This document shows, in pieces, positions 49,887 to 57,871 of a DNA stretch of 64,000 nucleotides. How positions within the stretch are numbered: position 1 is the first letter of the stretch; the number at the start of each line of letters is the position of its first letter. This DNA comes from Noviherbaspirillum sedimenti (lineage in GTDB: Bacteria; Pseudomonadota; Gammaproteobacteria; Burkholderiales; Burkholderiaceae_D). The translations under genes were made by a program, and so were the position numbers. Where the stretch lies: NCBI RefSeq assembly GCF_003590835.1, contig NZ_QYUQ01000002.1, positions 1,984,001 to 2,048,000 of the forward strand, in the 5' to 3' direction. Below the pieces are notes generated by a model, which made no database searches, was not told the DNA's origin, and saw only the letters and a list, made by a program, of their open reading frames with translations.

Positions 49887-50982
49887 AGCAGGTAGACAAA
49901 AGTTTTTTGACAAAATGCGATGCAACCAAAAGTGCCTGGATAGCACACCGGAGGTTTGCAATACTTCCTTGTTCGACAGGCCATACAAATAGCTGATGAA
50001 TAAATCGACCTGCTCGTCAATATCGGCATATTGCTTGTTGGCGCTGACCACATCCTTGCCTTGCCCCCACAAGGTATCCATGGGGTTCAGTTCGGGGGCG
50101 CGCTTGGGCAACCAAAGCAATCGCATGCCCAGCCGATCAGCCAGACATTGCGAAGATTCTGCCGTATGACTGGGATCACTATCCAACAACAGCGTGACAT
50201 GCCAACCGCGATAATGTCCATGCACGCAATGCAAAAATGCCTGGAAGTCTTCCGCGCGTTGATACAATCGCACCTGAAACAAGCGGTGACCCGTCGTCAG
50301 ATTCATGCATCCGAACACCACCCTCTTGGCATTCCAGCCGCTCAACAACACCTGTGCCGGCTGGCCGCGTTGCGACCACGTCGCGCGCAACGGCGGGAAC
50401 AGCAGCAAATCCGACTCATCTTCGACCAGCAGCACGCTGCGCTCTGGCAAGCCACGCACGGCGCGGCAAATTTGCCGTTTTTTTCTCGCGCTCCGGATCC
50501 GGCGCCAATACATATCGCGCACGTTTCCAGAGATAGCCGAGCCGGTGCAGACTTCGCCGCACCGTCCGGGCAGAATAGTGGCAACCGAGGCTATGCCAAA
50601 GCTGCTCCTGCAGTAGCGGCACCGTCCATTGGGTCGCAAAGTAGCCAAGATCCTGCGGCATGCCCTTCAACAGGGTTTGCAACAGCGCCTGGGCTTGTCC
50701 ACTCCACGAGACAGGCCGTCCGCACCGGGGTGCATCAGCCAGTGCCTGTACATCGCGTGTTTGCCGAAAGGCTTCGATCCAGTTATACACACTCTGCCGA
50801 CTTACCTGCAACGACTCGGCAATCTCTGCCGCCGCCTTGCCGCAACCCGACTCCAGCACGGCAAGCGCGCGCCGGTACTGTCGCAAGTCGTGCGTCTGTC
50901 GCAGAACGTTTAACAGTTGTCGCCGCTCGCTGGCCGTTAGTCTTTCGCTTTCCATGATCGCTCGCTTCAGCCTCAACATCAT
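49884..50982 (-). CDS. IS630-type transposase, reading frame split at an A7 run
   Basis: The N-terminal part (start ~50982 or MESERLTASERR at 50955) has two helix-turn-helix regions (RRALAVLESGCGKAAAEIA; VSRQSVYNWIEAFR). It stays open to 50416 but leaves the family pattern after PEREKK. The catalytic part continues in another frame (KKRQICRAVRGLPERSVLLVEDESDLLLFP, LLLDSDPSHTAE, LNPMDTLWGQGKD) down to 49884. The switch lies at a run of seven A (minus strand, 50484-50478) and needs a net +1 shift, i.e. loss of one A. It may be a frameshift mutation or transcriptional slippage. The third catalytic position reads Asp (PMD) instead of the usual Glu. The stop codon TAG is completed by the flanking target sequence. 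Confidence 0.8.
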
Positions 50983-51020
50983 GGACAAATTCTATGTCAA
51001 AAAACTTTTGTCTACCTGCT
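49887..51020 (-). mobile_element. IS630-family element #1 (1134 bp) inside the integrase gene
   Basis: Ends are perfect inverted repeats: AGCAGGTAGACAAAAG... at the left and ...CTTTTGTCTACCTGCT at the right, with identity extending 27 bp inward. TA is duplicated at 49885-49886 and 51021-51022, and the pre-insertion site reads CTAG. One transposase gene on the minus strand spans two frames. Confidence 0.9.
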
Positions 51021-51117
51021 TAGTGCAACCCAACGGTGCACGGTATTGGCGCCTGAAGTACCGATACGCCAATAAGGAAAAGCTGCTGGCCCTGGGCGTA
51101 TTTCCAGAATGCCGCAG
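51021..51117 (+). pseudogene. Tyrosine integrase, second fragment
   Basis: Joining the CT of 49884-49886 with GTG at 51023 restores LLVQPNGARYWRLKYRY and then ANKEKLLALGVFPE, the continuation of the DUF4102 domain. The homology stops at about 51114, where a sequence from another gene begins, so the catalytic domain has been deleted. Confidence 0.85.
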
Positions 51118-51300
51118 CCACATGCCGTGGATCGGATCGCCAGCGGCGCGGCTGACGCCCGGGAAAGCAATATCGTGCGAACGCACATCCGTCAAATGAC
51201 CCTCGATATCCCACAGATTGTCGTTTCTGCGATATCCCTTGAACGTGACGGTTCGCGTGTGAAGGAGCTCCCGCTCCGGAGTTGGGGCCGGCAAAGGCAA
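51112..51300 (-). pseudogene. DUF2889 family gene, 5' fragment
   Basis: Minus-strand frame starting at TTG (51300) with AAGGAG ~9 nt upstream. It reads LPAPTPERELLHTRTVTFKG then YRRNDNLWDIEGHLTD and PIHGMWLRH, the N-terminal pattern of DUF2889 proteins. After ~62 residues it runs into the integrase remnant, so the C-terminal two thirds are lost. This marks a deletion junction near 51112-51117. Function of DUF2889 is unknown. Confidence 0.7.
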
Positions 51301-51429
51301 GGTGAGACACTCCTTTCAATTCAATGATGCATACATGAAACGAAGCACCGGACAGGAAACCGTCTGGGCCAGTTACTTGCCGTCTCGGATGAAACAGATA
51401 TCGACTGCCACCAGAGTGGCCAGATACTA

Positions 51430-52533
51430 GTGGACTGTAACATTTAAAAACGAAGTATACTCATGCTCATGGAGGGCATGATGATACTCACCAAAAGCGA
51501 ACGCATGGAGCTCCAACAACAGGTCAGTGCGAGGAATGGACGGGCAGATACTGCACGTCGCGCCCGGCTGATTTTGCTGCTGGCCGATGGCCATACCTGG
51601 GCCGATATCCGCGCCAAGCTCGATTGCAGCGACAGCTTCATTGATCTCTGGAGCAAGCGTTTTTCCGCAGACCGGCTTGCCGGACTGTTTTCGCGCCATG
51701 CCGGGCGGGAACGCTACAAGGTCACCGACCGCATCGAGGCACGCGTCCTGGCCCGAACCACGAAACACAAACCGGCCGATGGTTCGACGCACTGGTCGAC
51801 ACGCAAGCTGGCTGCCGAACTGGGCGGGGGGATTTCGCACATGGCGGTCGCGCGCATTTGGGCCAAGCATGGCATCAAGCCGCATCGCCTCGAGGGCTAT
51901 CTCGCCTCCAACGATCCCGACTTTGAAACCAAGGCCGCCGATGTGATTGGCCTCTACATGAATCCGCCCCAGCACGCGGCCGTGTTTTGCGTGGACGAAA
52001 AAACTGCAATCCAGGCGCTGGATCGGAAAGACCCAGTGCTGCCGCTGTCGCCCGGACGCGCCGAACGCCATGGATTCGAATACTACCGGCACGGCACGCT
52101 GTCGTTGTATGCCGCCTTCAACACCAGGACTGGCGAGGTGCTGGGCAAGACCGCTGCGCGACACACCTCGGCTGAGTTCGTGGCCTTCCTCACAGACATC
52201 GTCGCCAATCAACCCAAGGGCAAAGAAATCCACGTCATCGCCGACAATCTCTCCGCGCACAAAACCAAGCTCGTCGCGGCATTTCTGGAGGCGCATCCCA
52301 CGGTGCATATGCATTTCACTCCTACGTATTCATCCTGGCTGAATCAGGTCGAACTGTGGTTTGCAAAAATCGAACGCGACGTCATTGCGCGGGGCGTTTT
52401 CACATCGCTGACTGATCTCAAGAGAAAACTCATGCGTTACATCCGTCACTACAACACCCAGCCAAAGCCAGTGAAGTGGAAGTACTTCGATCCAAGCAAG
52501 CGAATCACTCCCGAATCAATTGTTACAGTCCAC
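51430..52533 (+). mobile_element. IS630-family element #2 (1104 bp)
   Basis: Inverted terminal repeats GTGGACTGTAACA (51430-51442) and TGTTACAGTCCAC (52521-52533), flanked by TA at 51428-51429 and 52534-52535; the empty site would read CTAG. It carries one intact transposase gene. The repeats differ from those of element #1, so it is a different element type. Confidence 0.92.
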
Positions 52534-52536
52534 TAG
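51481..52536 (+). CDS. IS630-family transposase (intact)
   Basis: About 351 residues from ATG 51481 (GGAGG ~5 nt upstream; an in-frame ATG at 51478 is also possible). An N-terminal helix-turn-helix region (RRARLILLLADGHTWADIRAKLDCSDSFI) is followed by a DDE domain: AVFCVDEKTAIQALDR, IHVIADNLSAHK and YSSWLNQVELWFAKIERD supply D, D and E. The protein ends TVH, with the last sense codon ending at the element boundary (52533). Its TAG stop is formed by the duplicated TA plus the flanking G. The gene looks functional. Confidence 0.93.
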   Translation: MILTKSERMELQQQVSARNGRADTARRARLILLLADGHTWADIRAKLDCSDSFIDLWSKRFSADRLAGLFSRHAGRERYKVTDRIEARVLARTTKHKPADGSTHWSTRKLAAELGGGISHMAVARIWAKHGIKPHRLEGYLASNDPDFETKAADVIGLYMNPPQHAAVFCVDEKTAIQALDRKDPVLPLSPGRAERHGFEYYRHGTLSLYAAFNTRTGEVLGKTAARHTSAEFVAFLTDIVANQPKGKEIHVIADNLSAHKTKLVAAFLEAHPTVHMHFTPTYSSWLNQVELWFAKIERDVIARGVFTSLTDLKRKLMRYIRHYNTQPKPVKWKYFDPSKRITPESIVTVH

Positions 52537-52705
52537 GCGAATACTATCAAACCCAAAGCTATCACGAGACATCCGAAATTTCTTGTGAAAAGTGGCTACA
52601 CAGCTTCAGTACCGTCCCCCAATAACATGTATTCACAAGACAACCGGCAGCAAGCCTGGCCACTGGACCCTGGCCGAAGGCACATGACAACAAGGAGACA
52701 ACCAG

Positions 52706-52745
52706 ATGTTCAAAACGCTTGCACTTACCCTTACCGCCGCGCCAG
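52706..52745 (+). pseudogene. Start of a secreted-protein gene cut by an IS3-type tail
   Basis: AAGGAG, then ATG at 52706 opens MFKTLALTLTAA, a typical signal-peptide beginning, but after ~13 codons the sequence runs into transposase 3' sequence and stops. The original protein cannot be identified. Its position upstream of sorA suggests a lost first gene of a sulfite-oxidation or related unit, which is inference. Confidence 0.5.
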
Positions 52746-53036
52746 TCACTGGGCTATAAGACGCCCAGCCAGGTGTATGCGAGCGGACAGGGAGGGGGGC
52801 ACTGATCGTTGATAAATACGGTAGCGCCGAACTGCCAGTCATGGAAATAGCGTGATCGGGGAGGCCCTGGGGCTCTGCCCCAGACCCCGTCCTGCCGGGA
52901 GGCGGCCACTGGAGATACCCCTCTCCAGTGGCAAGGAATAAGCAGTACGGGGCAGCGCCGACCAGCTGCGGAGGTGAAAATGGGCACAGCTTAAATTCGC
53001 TCAAAAAGTATCTTGACCGATGGGTCCACTTTAGGG
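52746..53036 (+). mobile_element. IS3-family remnant (3' end)
   Basis: The frame SLGYKTPSQVYASGQGGGH followed by TGA (52746-52805) is the C-terminal tail of an IS3-type integrase-like transposase. The following ~230 bp contain a perfect palindrome CTGGGGC TCT GCCCCAG (52867-52883) and end with TTGACCGATGGGTCCACTTT, which looks like an IS3 terminus. The left end and the rest of the element are missing. Confidence 0.6.
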
Positions 53037-53303
53037 AACAATTTTCGTAACACAGTTGTAATAGCGTAATAGCACGGTGTGGAATCACGCGTTTGGCCGC
53101 TTACATTATTTTTATATGTATTGGTGGGGCAAATGCGGCTCACGGGAAATGCTGCTTCCTCGGAGGGGAATAGCATAAATTTGATACTACTTACCTGTTT
53201 CGATCAAAGCTTCTCGATAAAACTGTGATGACATATGCGTGCGCTCGCTACCATGCAGTGAACCCGATGTTCCAATAACCATCCTTGCCAAAAGGAGACC
53301 AAA

Positions 53304-54548
53304 ATGTCAGAAAAAACCGCCTCGGTTCCTGCAGACCAGGTAATTAATCTTGGGCGTCGCCGCCTGATGGCCGGGAGCGCCACTGTGATCGCGGCCTCCA
53401 TGACGGGCCTGGCAAAGGCAGCCGATACGTCGTCCGCCCCACCACCAACGTCCGCAGGAAAGCCGTTGCCGCCTTACGTTGCATGGAAAGATCCGAATGC
53501 AATGATTGTCCATACGGGCAACACATTGGAAACGAAGCGGGCTGCGTTCGGCACCAGCATCATCACGCCAGCCGATCAACTGTATATCCGCAACAATCTT
53601 CCCGCCCCCAATGTCAGCATCGTCGCCGACCGCGATGCATGGGAAATCTCGGTGGAAGGCGTGAAAAACCCACGCAAGTTGACGGTCAAGGAACTCAAAT
53701 CCATGGGGCTGGAAACCATTGCGATGGTGCTCCAGTGTTCCGGCAATGGCCGCGGCTATTTCCCGAGCAAGCCGAGCGGCACGCCCTGGCAGGTCGGTGC
53801 AGCCGGATGCGTGATCTGGAGCGGCGTGCCGGTGCGCGCCGTGGTCGAAGCGCTGGGCGGCATGGTAGACGGCACTGCCTACATGACAGGCACGGGTGGC
53901 GAGAAGTTACCGGAGGAGATCGATCCAAAGAGCGTGATTGTGGAACGCTCGGTGCCCAAAGGCGCCATGCAGGACGCGCTGCTGGCATGGGAAATGAACG
54001 GCGCGCCGATTCCGCATGCCCATGGCGGCCCGTTGCGCCTCATCGTGCCCGGCTATACCGGCGTGAACAGTATCAAATACATCAAGCGCCTCGCCTTTAC
54101 CGCGGAGCAGTCAGATGCGGCCATCCAGCGGACTGGCTACCGCCTCTCGCCCCCTGGACAAAAAGGCGATCCCAGCCAGCCATCGGTATGGGAAATGAGC
54201 GCCAAGTCGTGGATCAATAGCCCGGCCACGGACAGTGCTCCGGTTCAGGCTGGCCTGGTGCAGATCAAGGGCGTCGCCTTCGGCGGCATTAACGCCGTCC
54301 GTGGCGTGGAGGTCTCGATTGACGGCGGCAAGACTTGGCAAGCTGCGAAATTTGTCGGCCCCGACCTTGGCCGCTATGCATGGCGCCAATTCGTACTGCC
54401 GGTGAAACTGGCCGCCGGGACTTACACCGTGGCTTGCCGCGCGACCGATTCCAAAGGTAATCGCCAGCCGGAGGAACGCATGGAAAATGCCGCAGGCTAT
54501 AATAACAACAGTTGGCGTGACCACGCCATGCAAATCACCGTCGTTTAA
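53304..54548 (+). CDS. sorA: Sulfite dehydrogenase, molybdenum subunit (SorA-like)
   Basis: A 414-residue periplasmic molybdopterin enzyme of the sulfite oxidase family. A twin-arginine signal (GRRRLMAGSATVIAASMTGLAKA, residues 17-39) exports it folded. The Mo ligand is Cys145 in VLQCSGNGRGYF; later segments HAHGGPLRLIVPGYTG and the C-terminal dimerisation domain (VRGVEVSIDGGKTWQAA) complete the fold. It oxidises sulfite to sulfate and passes electrons to a cytochrome c. AAAAGGAGACC precedes the ATG. sorB follows 10 bp downstream. It lies within the tRNA-bounded island and is intact. Confidence 0.9.
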   Translation: MSEKTASVPADQVINLGRRRLMAGSATVIAASMTGLAKAADTSSAPPPTSAGKPLPPYVAWKDPNAMIVHTGNTLETKRAAFGTSIITPADQLYIRNNLPAPNVSIVADRDAWEISVEGVKNPRKLTVKELKSMGLETIAMVLQCSGNGRGYFPSKPSGTPWQVGAAGCVIWSGVPVRAVVEALGGMVDGTAYMTGTGGEKLPEEIDPKSVIVERSVPKGAMQDALLAWEMNGAPIPHAHGGPLRLIVPGYTGVNSIKYIKRLAFTAEQSDAAIQRTGYRLSPPGQKGDPSQPSVWEMSAKSWINSPATDSAPVQAGLVQIKGVAFGGINAVRGVEVSIDGGKTWQAAKFVGPDLGRYAWRQFVLPVKLAAGTYTVACRATDSKGNRQPEERMENAAGYNNNSWRDHAMQITVV

Positions 54549-54558
54549 AAGGAAAAGC

Positions 54559-54894
54559 ATGCCGTTTTACGTAAGACAAGCAGCAAGCGCTGCGCTTGCT
54601 GCTGTTGCCGCCCTTGCCGGCAGCAATGCGCTGGCCCAGGTCAATATGGAGGAAGGGAAGAAGCTGTTTACCAAGACAGCGGCACCTGCGTGCGCCCTGT
54701 GCCACTCGCTGGAACACGCCGGCGCACAAGGCGCGATCGGCCCTGACCTGGACGAACTCAAGCCGGATGCGTCGCGCGTCGAGAAGGCAGTGCGCAACGG
54801 TATCGGACAGATGCCGGCGTACAAAGGCTTGACCGAGCAGCAAGTCAAGACGCTCGCCAAATATGTGGCGGACGTGACTGGCGCTGCAAAGTGA
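54559..54894 (+). CDS. sorB: Sulfite dehydrogenase cytochrome c subunit (SorB-like)
   Basis: A 111-residue monohaem cytochrome c with a signal peptide (AASAALAAVAALAGSNALAQ). The haem motif is CALCH (45-49) and the distal ligand is probably Met85 in GIGQMPAY. It should take electrons from SorA in the periplasm. AGGAAAA lies ~4 nt before the ATG, 10 bp after sorA. It could also be annotated simply as class I cytochrome c; the assignment to SorB rests on the neighbour. Confidence 0.88.
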   Translation: MPFYVRQAASAALAAVAALAGSNALAQVNMEEGKKLFTKTAAPACALCHSLEHAGAQGAIGPDLDELKPDASRVEKAVRNGIGQMPAYKGLTEQQVKTLAKYVADVTGAAK

Positions 54895-54960
54895 AGCAGT
54901 AAGGAATTTTTAGACATCATGCAGCACCTGTCCTGGCAATTTCCGTCGCGCCAGTCAGGT

Positions 54961-54992
54961 AGCTACAGGCTCGATTCCTGTCGGCGACCAAG
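54961..54992 (+). repeat. Far att repeat (tRNA-Arg 3' end copy)
   Basis: AGCTACAGGCTCGATTCCTG then TCGGCGACCAAG repeats the T arm, acceptor end and CCA-AG of the tRNA-Arg at 49597-49630 with two substitutions and loss of GG. No D or anticodon arm precedes it, so it is not a second tRNA. Confidence 0.7.
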
Positions 54993-55075
54993 AATCCAGA
55001 AATTCCTCAACCAGATCAAAGAGTTAGCCAGCAGCCCCCCCCGTGCAAAGTGCGACCCTGAGCGTGACACAACAA

Positions 55076-57532
55076 TTAGGTCATGCCTGGTTGGAACTCA
55101 TGGACGGGGACATCTTGACCGTGCCAGATGCACTCTGGCGATACTAATAGCGAAGTACATTCGGCGGCCGACAATGGCTGACTGAAATAATATCCCTGTA
55201 CTTGATCACAATGGTGCTTGACGAGCAATTTTAATTGCCGCTCCGTTTCGACGCCTTCCGCGACGACTTTCAAGCCTAAGACGTGCGCTATTGCAATAAT
55301 GGCGTTGCAAATCGCAAGATCATTCACATCATGGGCAATATCGTTGACAAATGACTTGTCGATCTTGAGTTTTTTGACCGGAAATCGTTTCAGATATCCG
55401 AGATTTGAATAGCCAGTTCCGAAATCATCAATCGCCAGCGAGATTCCGCGATCATTTATCTTCTGCATGAGACGGATGGTATGATCCGGGTCTTCCATCG
55501 ACAGACTTTCCGTTATTTCGATTTCAAGGTGGCGCGGATCCAGCTTTGTCTCCGCCAAGGCGCTATCCAGCACATCAATAATGTCCCCGGTTGTGCATTG
55601 AACGAATGACAGATTGACCGACATTGTTATCGCAGCAATGCCCTCATCCTGCCACGCTTTGTTTTGCCTGCACGCTTCACGCAGCGCCCACTCGCCGATT
55701 CCGGTAATCAAGCCCATTTCCTCGGCTGCGGGAATGAAGTCGGCGGGATTCACAATTCCATGAGAAGGGTGCAGCCAGCGAATCAGGGCTTCGACACCGA
55801 CCACCTTGCCGCTTGCCAGCCCAACTTGCGGCTGGTAGTACAGACGAAATTCGCCGTGTTGCAATGCCTGCCGTAGCTCTTTTTCCAGCAACCATCGTTG
55901 ATTGGCGCGTTCGTTGAAGGCCCGGGTAAAGAACTGATGTGGCTGTGCCTGTGTCTTGCTTTCTACTGCTCGCTGCAGCGCGACTTCGGCATTTTGCAGC
56001 AGTTGATCTGCATCCGTTGCATCGAGCGGGTAGAGTGCAATGCCGATATGCGGTTTCAAGTAAATTTCATGTTGCTCAATTTGAAAAGGCTGCTCCAGTG
56101 ATTTGGCGACGCTTTGTACAAGCGAAAGAACGGCCCGACTATCGGCCATGTCGCAGAAAACGCCGAAGTTTTCGTCGGACGCACGGGCTACCGTGGCTTC
56201 TCCTGTCACATCATTCTGTAGACGTTGCGTGACCTGCTGCAACAATGCGTTGGCAATCTTCCGTCCGAGGGTGTGTCTTATGTCATCGATTCGGCCTAGC
56301 CTAAGCATTAAAACGGCAAGCTGCCTGCTGACGCGTTCGGCTTGAGAAATGGCCTGTTGCAAGAGATCATGCAGCAACAACCGGTTCGGCAATCCGGTCA
56401 GGCCATCGTAGTTGCTCAAATAATGCGCCCGCTGCTGCGCCTGTTTGAGTTCGGTGATATCGATGCCTGTGCAGACGATGTAAGGCGAGCCTTCTGGACT
56501 TTCGGCCAAGTAGGTGATTGACCATAGCGCCTCGCGCTGTGTGCCTTCACGAGGGATCCAGCCGCCATAATATTGAACGCCTTGCGTCTGTTGCTGTAGA
56601 TCGGCAAGCAATGATTTGAGTAGAGTTGCTTCGTTGGGGAGGAAAAAAACTTCCCATAGGAATGTTCCAGCAATTTCCTCTTCACTATAGCCACAGGCTC
56701 TCGCCGCTGCCTGGTTCAAGCGCGCAATCCGTCCGGCGGTATCTGCCAGGATGATTAGCGCACCGGTCGTGTTAAGTATTGTAGCGAGCAGATTGCGCTC
56801 TAACGTCAGTTCATTTGCCAGATGCGCACGCCGGCTCATCTCCTGCAACAGGGTTTCGCGCATCTCATTCACGCCATTCACCACCTGCTCCAATTCGTCC
56901 GGCGCATGAGGACTCACTGGTCGATTCAATGTCAACGGCACGTTTAGGCGATCAAGACGAAACTGACGCGCATACCCGGCCATCCTATCCAGATGACGGG
57001 CAACCAGCCGTCGGAAAACAAACAGGAAGGCGATGGCGACGACCAGCATTCGGACGGCATGGGTGCCAGCGATGATCTGTATGCGTTCGACTATCCTTTG
57101 ATAAATGCCAGTAGGAGTCGCATCGATTTTCATCGTGCCGAGCATCTGTCCATTTGGTGCATATATTATCGGGAAAGAGCGGCTGATCGATGGCGCGTTT
57201 TCCGCTGGATTTCCGGCACGGTAAAATTCGCCATCGGATGTTCGTACCTCGACATATTGGACGTCCGGTACTTGGAGAATGCCATGCATGATGATTTTTA
57301 TCTGGCCTTCATCGAATGTCCAGAGTGCATTGGCAAGACTTGGGCCGTTAATTTTCTGCGATTGAAGAAGCCGGCTCTTGATCGTCTCCATCCCCTGCCG
57401 ATATTCGGCGTACATCTGGACGCCGGTGGCGATGATGGTGAATAGCGCACTGATGAGAATGACAAGGACGACGAACCGATACCCCACTCGATGCGCCGCA
57501 TAGCCATTCCAGATTCGTTCTTTCCAACGCAT
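55076..57532 (-). CDS. Membrane sensor with PAS, degenerate GGDEF and EAL domains
   Basis: An 818-residue inner-membrane signalling protein. Order: TM helix (~20-40), periplasmic sensor region (~41-158), TM helix (~160-176), HAMP-like linker, PAS (~245-362), GGDEF domain whose active-site loop reads SDENF (452-456) and so cannot make c-di-GMP, and an EAL domain (EALIRW at 581) keeping EITES, DDFGTGYSN, KIDKSFV and AEGVET. It is probably a c-di-GMP phosphodiesterase. Start at 57532. It is divergent from a periplasmic solute-binding-like gene that could be its ligand partner. Just outside the island repeat. Confidence 0.9.
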   Translation of the reverse strand: MRWKERIWNGYAAHRVGYRFVVLVILISALFTIIATGVQMYAEYRQGMETIKSRLLQSQKINGPSLANALWTFDEGQIKIIMHGILQVPDVQYVEVRTSDGEFYRAGNPAENAPSISRSFPIIYAPNGQMLGTMKIDATPTGIYQRIVERIQIIAGTHAVRMLVVAIAFLFVFRRLVARHLDRMAGYARQFRLDRLNVPLTLNRPVSPHAPDELEQVVNGVNEMRETLLQEMSRRAHLANELTLERNLLATILNTTGALIILADTAGRIARLNQAAARACGYSEEEIAGTFLWEVFFLPNEATLLKSLLADLQQQTQGVQYYGGWIPREGTQREALWSITYLAESPEGSPYIVCTGIDITELKQAQQRAHYLSNYDGLTGLPNRLLLHDLLQQAISQAERVSRQLAVLMLRLGRIDDIRHTLGRKIANALLQQVTQRLQNDVTGEATVARASDENFGVFCDMADSRAVLSLVQSVAKSLEQPFQIEQHEIYLKPHIGIALYPLDATDADQLLQNAEVALQRAVESKTQAQPHQFFTRAFNERANQRWLLEKELRQALQHGEFRLYYQPQVGLASGKVVGVEALIRWLHPSHGIVNPADFIPAAEEMGLITGIGEWALREACRQNKAWQDEGIAAITMSVNLSFVQCTTGDIIDVLDSALAETKLDPRHLEIEITESLSMEDPDHTIRLMQKINDRGISLAIDDFGTGYSNLGYLKRFPVKKLKIDKSFVNDIAHDVNDLAICNAIIAIAHVLGLKVVAEGVETERQLKLLVKHHCDQVQGYYFSQPLSAAECTSLLVSPECIWHGQDVPVHEFQPGMT

Positions 57533-57871
57533 AGTGCCGTTCCTTCAGGACGACGGTGGCTGTGGCACGACGTGACCGAATTTGCGATGTTCTATTCTCG
57601 TCATTCTCATTTAATTATCGGCAATTGAAACATACCAGGTGGCGCATGGATCTTCAGCGGAAAAGATGCATGCCGTTTCGGCTCGAATTTCAGTATAGTT
57701 AGGTTCGAAAATCCTGACGCGATGCGTCGCAATAATTTACGCCAGAGCAGCAATGTGCTGTCGGCAACCATGTGGATAAGCTGTATTGATAAGAGTAGGA
57801 AATGCTTGTGTTTCAATGCGTTCGTAGTTGCGCGCCCAAAAAATATTACTCATCAACCGACCGAGGCGACC
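57533..57871. other. Intergenic region between divergent EAL and solute-binding genes
   Basis: About 340 bp, AT-richer than the surroundings. A small dyad GACGC GAT GCGTC (57716-57728) could be an operator. I see no clear promoter hexamers and no convincing coding frame. Confidence 0.4.

Larger units (their letters stand above)
49629..54992. mobile_element. Decayed genomic island integrated at tRNA-Arg(CCU)
   Basis: About 5.4 kb bounded by the tRNA 3' end and its imperfect repeat. It starts with the 5' part of a tyrosine integrase gene pointing inward, as in P4-like islands. The content in order is: broken integrase, IS630-type element, integrase remnant, truncated DUF2889 gene, second IS630-type element, a broken secreted-protein gene with an IS3-type tail, and sorA-sorB. 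The integrase is dead, so the island should be immobile on its own. Confidence 0.65.

Noticed and set aside
52867..52883. Perfect palindrome CTGGGGC TCT GCCCCAG as an independent terminator or operator
   Set aside because: It lies inside the IS3-type remnant beyond the transposase stop and has no T-run; it is probably part of that element's end.
54961..54992. A possible second tRNA
   Set aside because: Only the T arm and acceptor end are present; there is no D arm or anticodon arm, and two acceptor bases are missing. It fits an attachment-site repeat.
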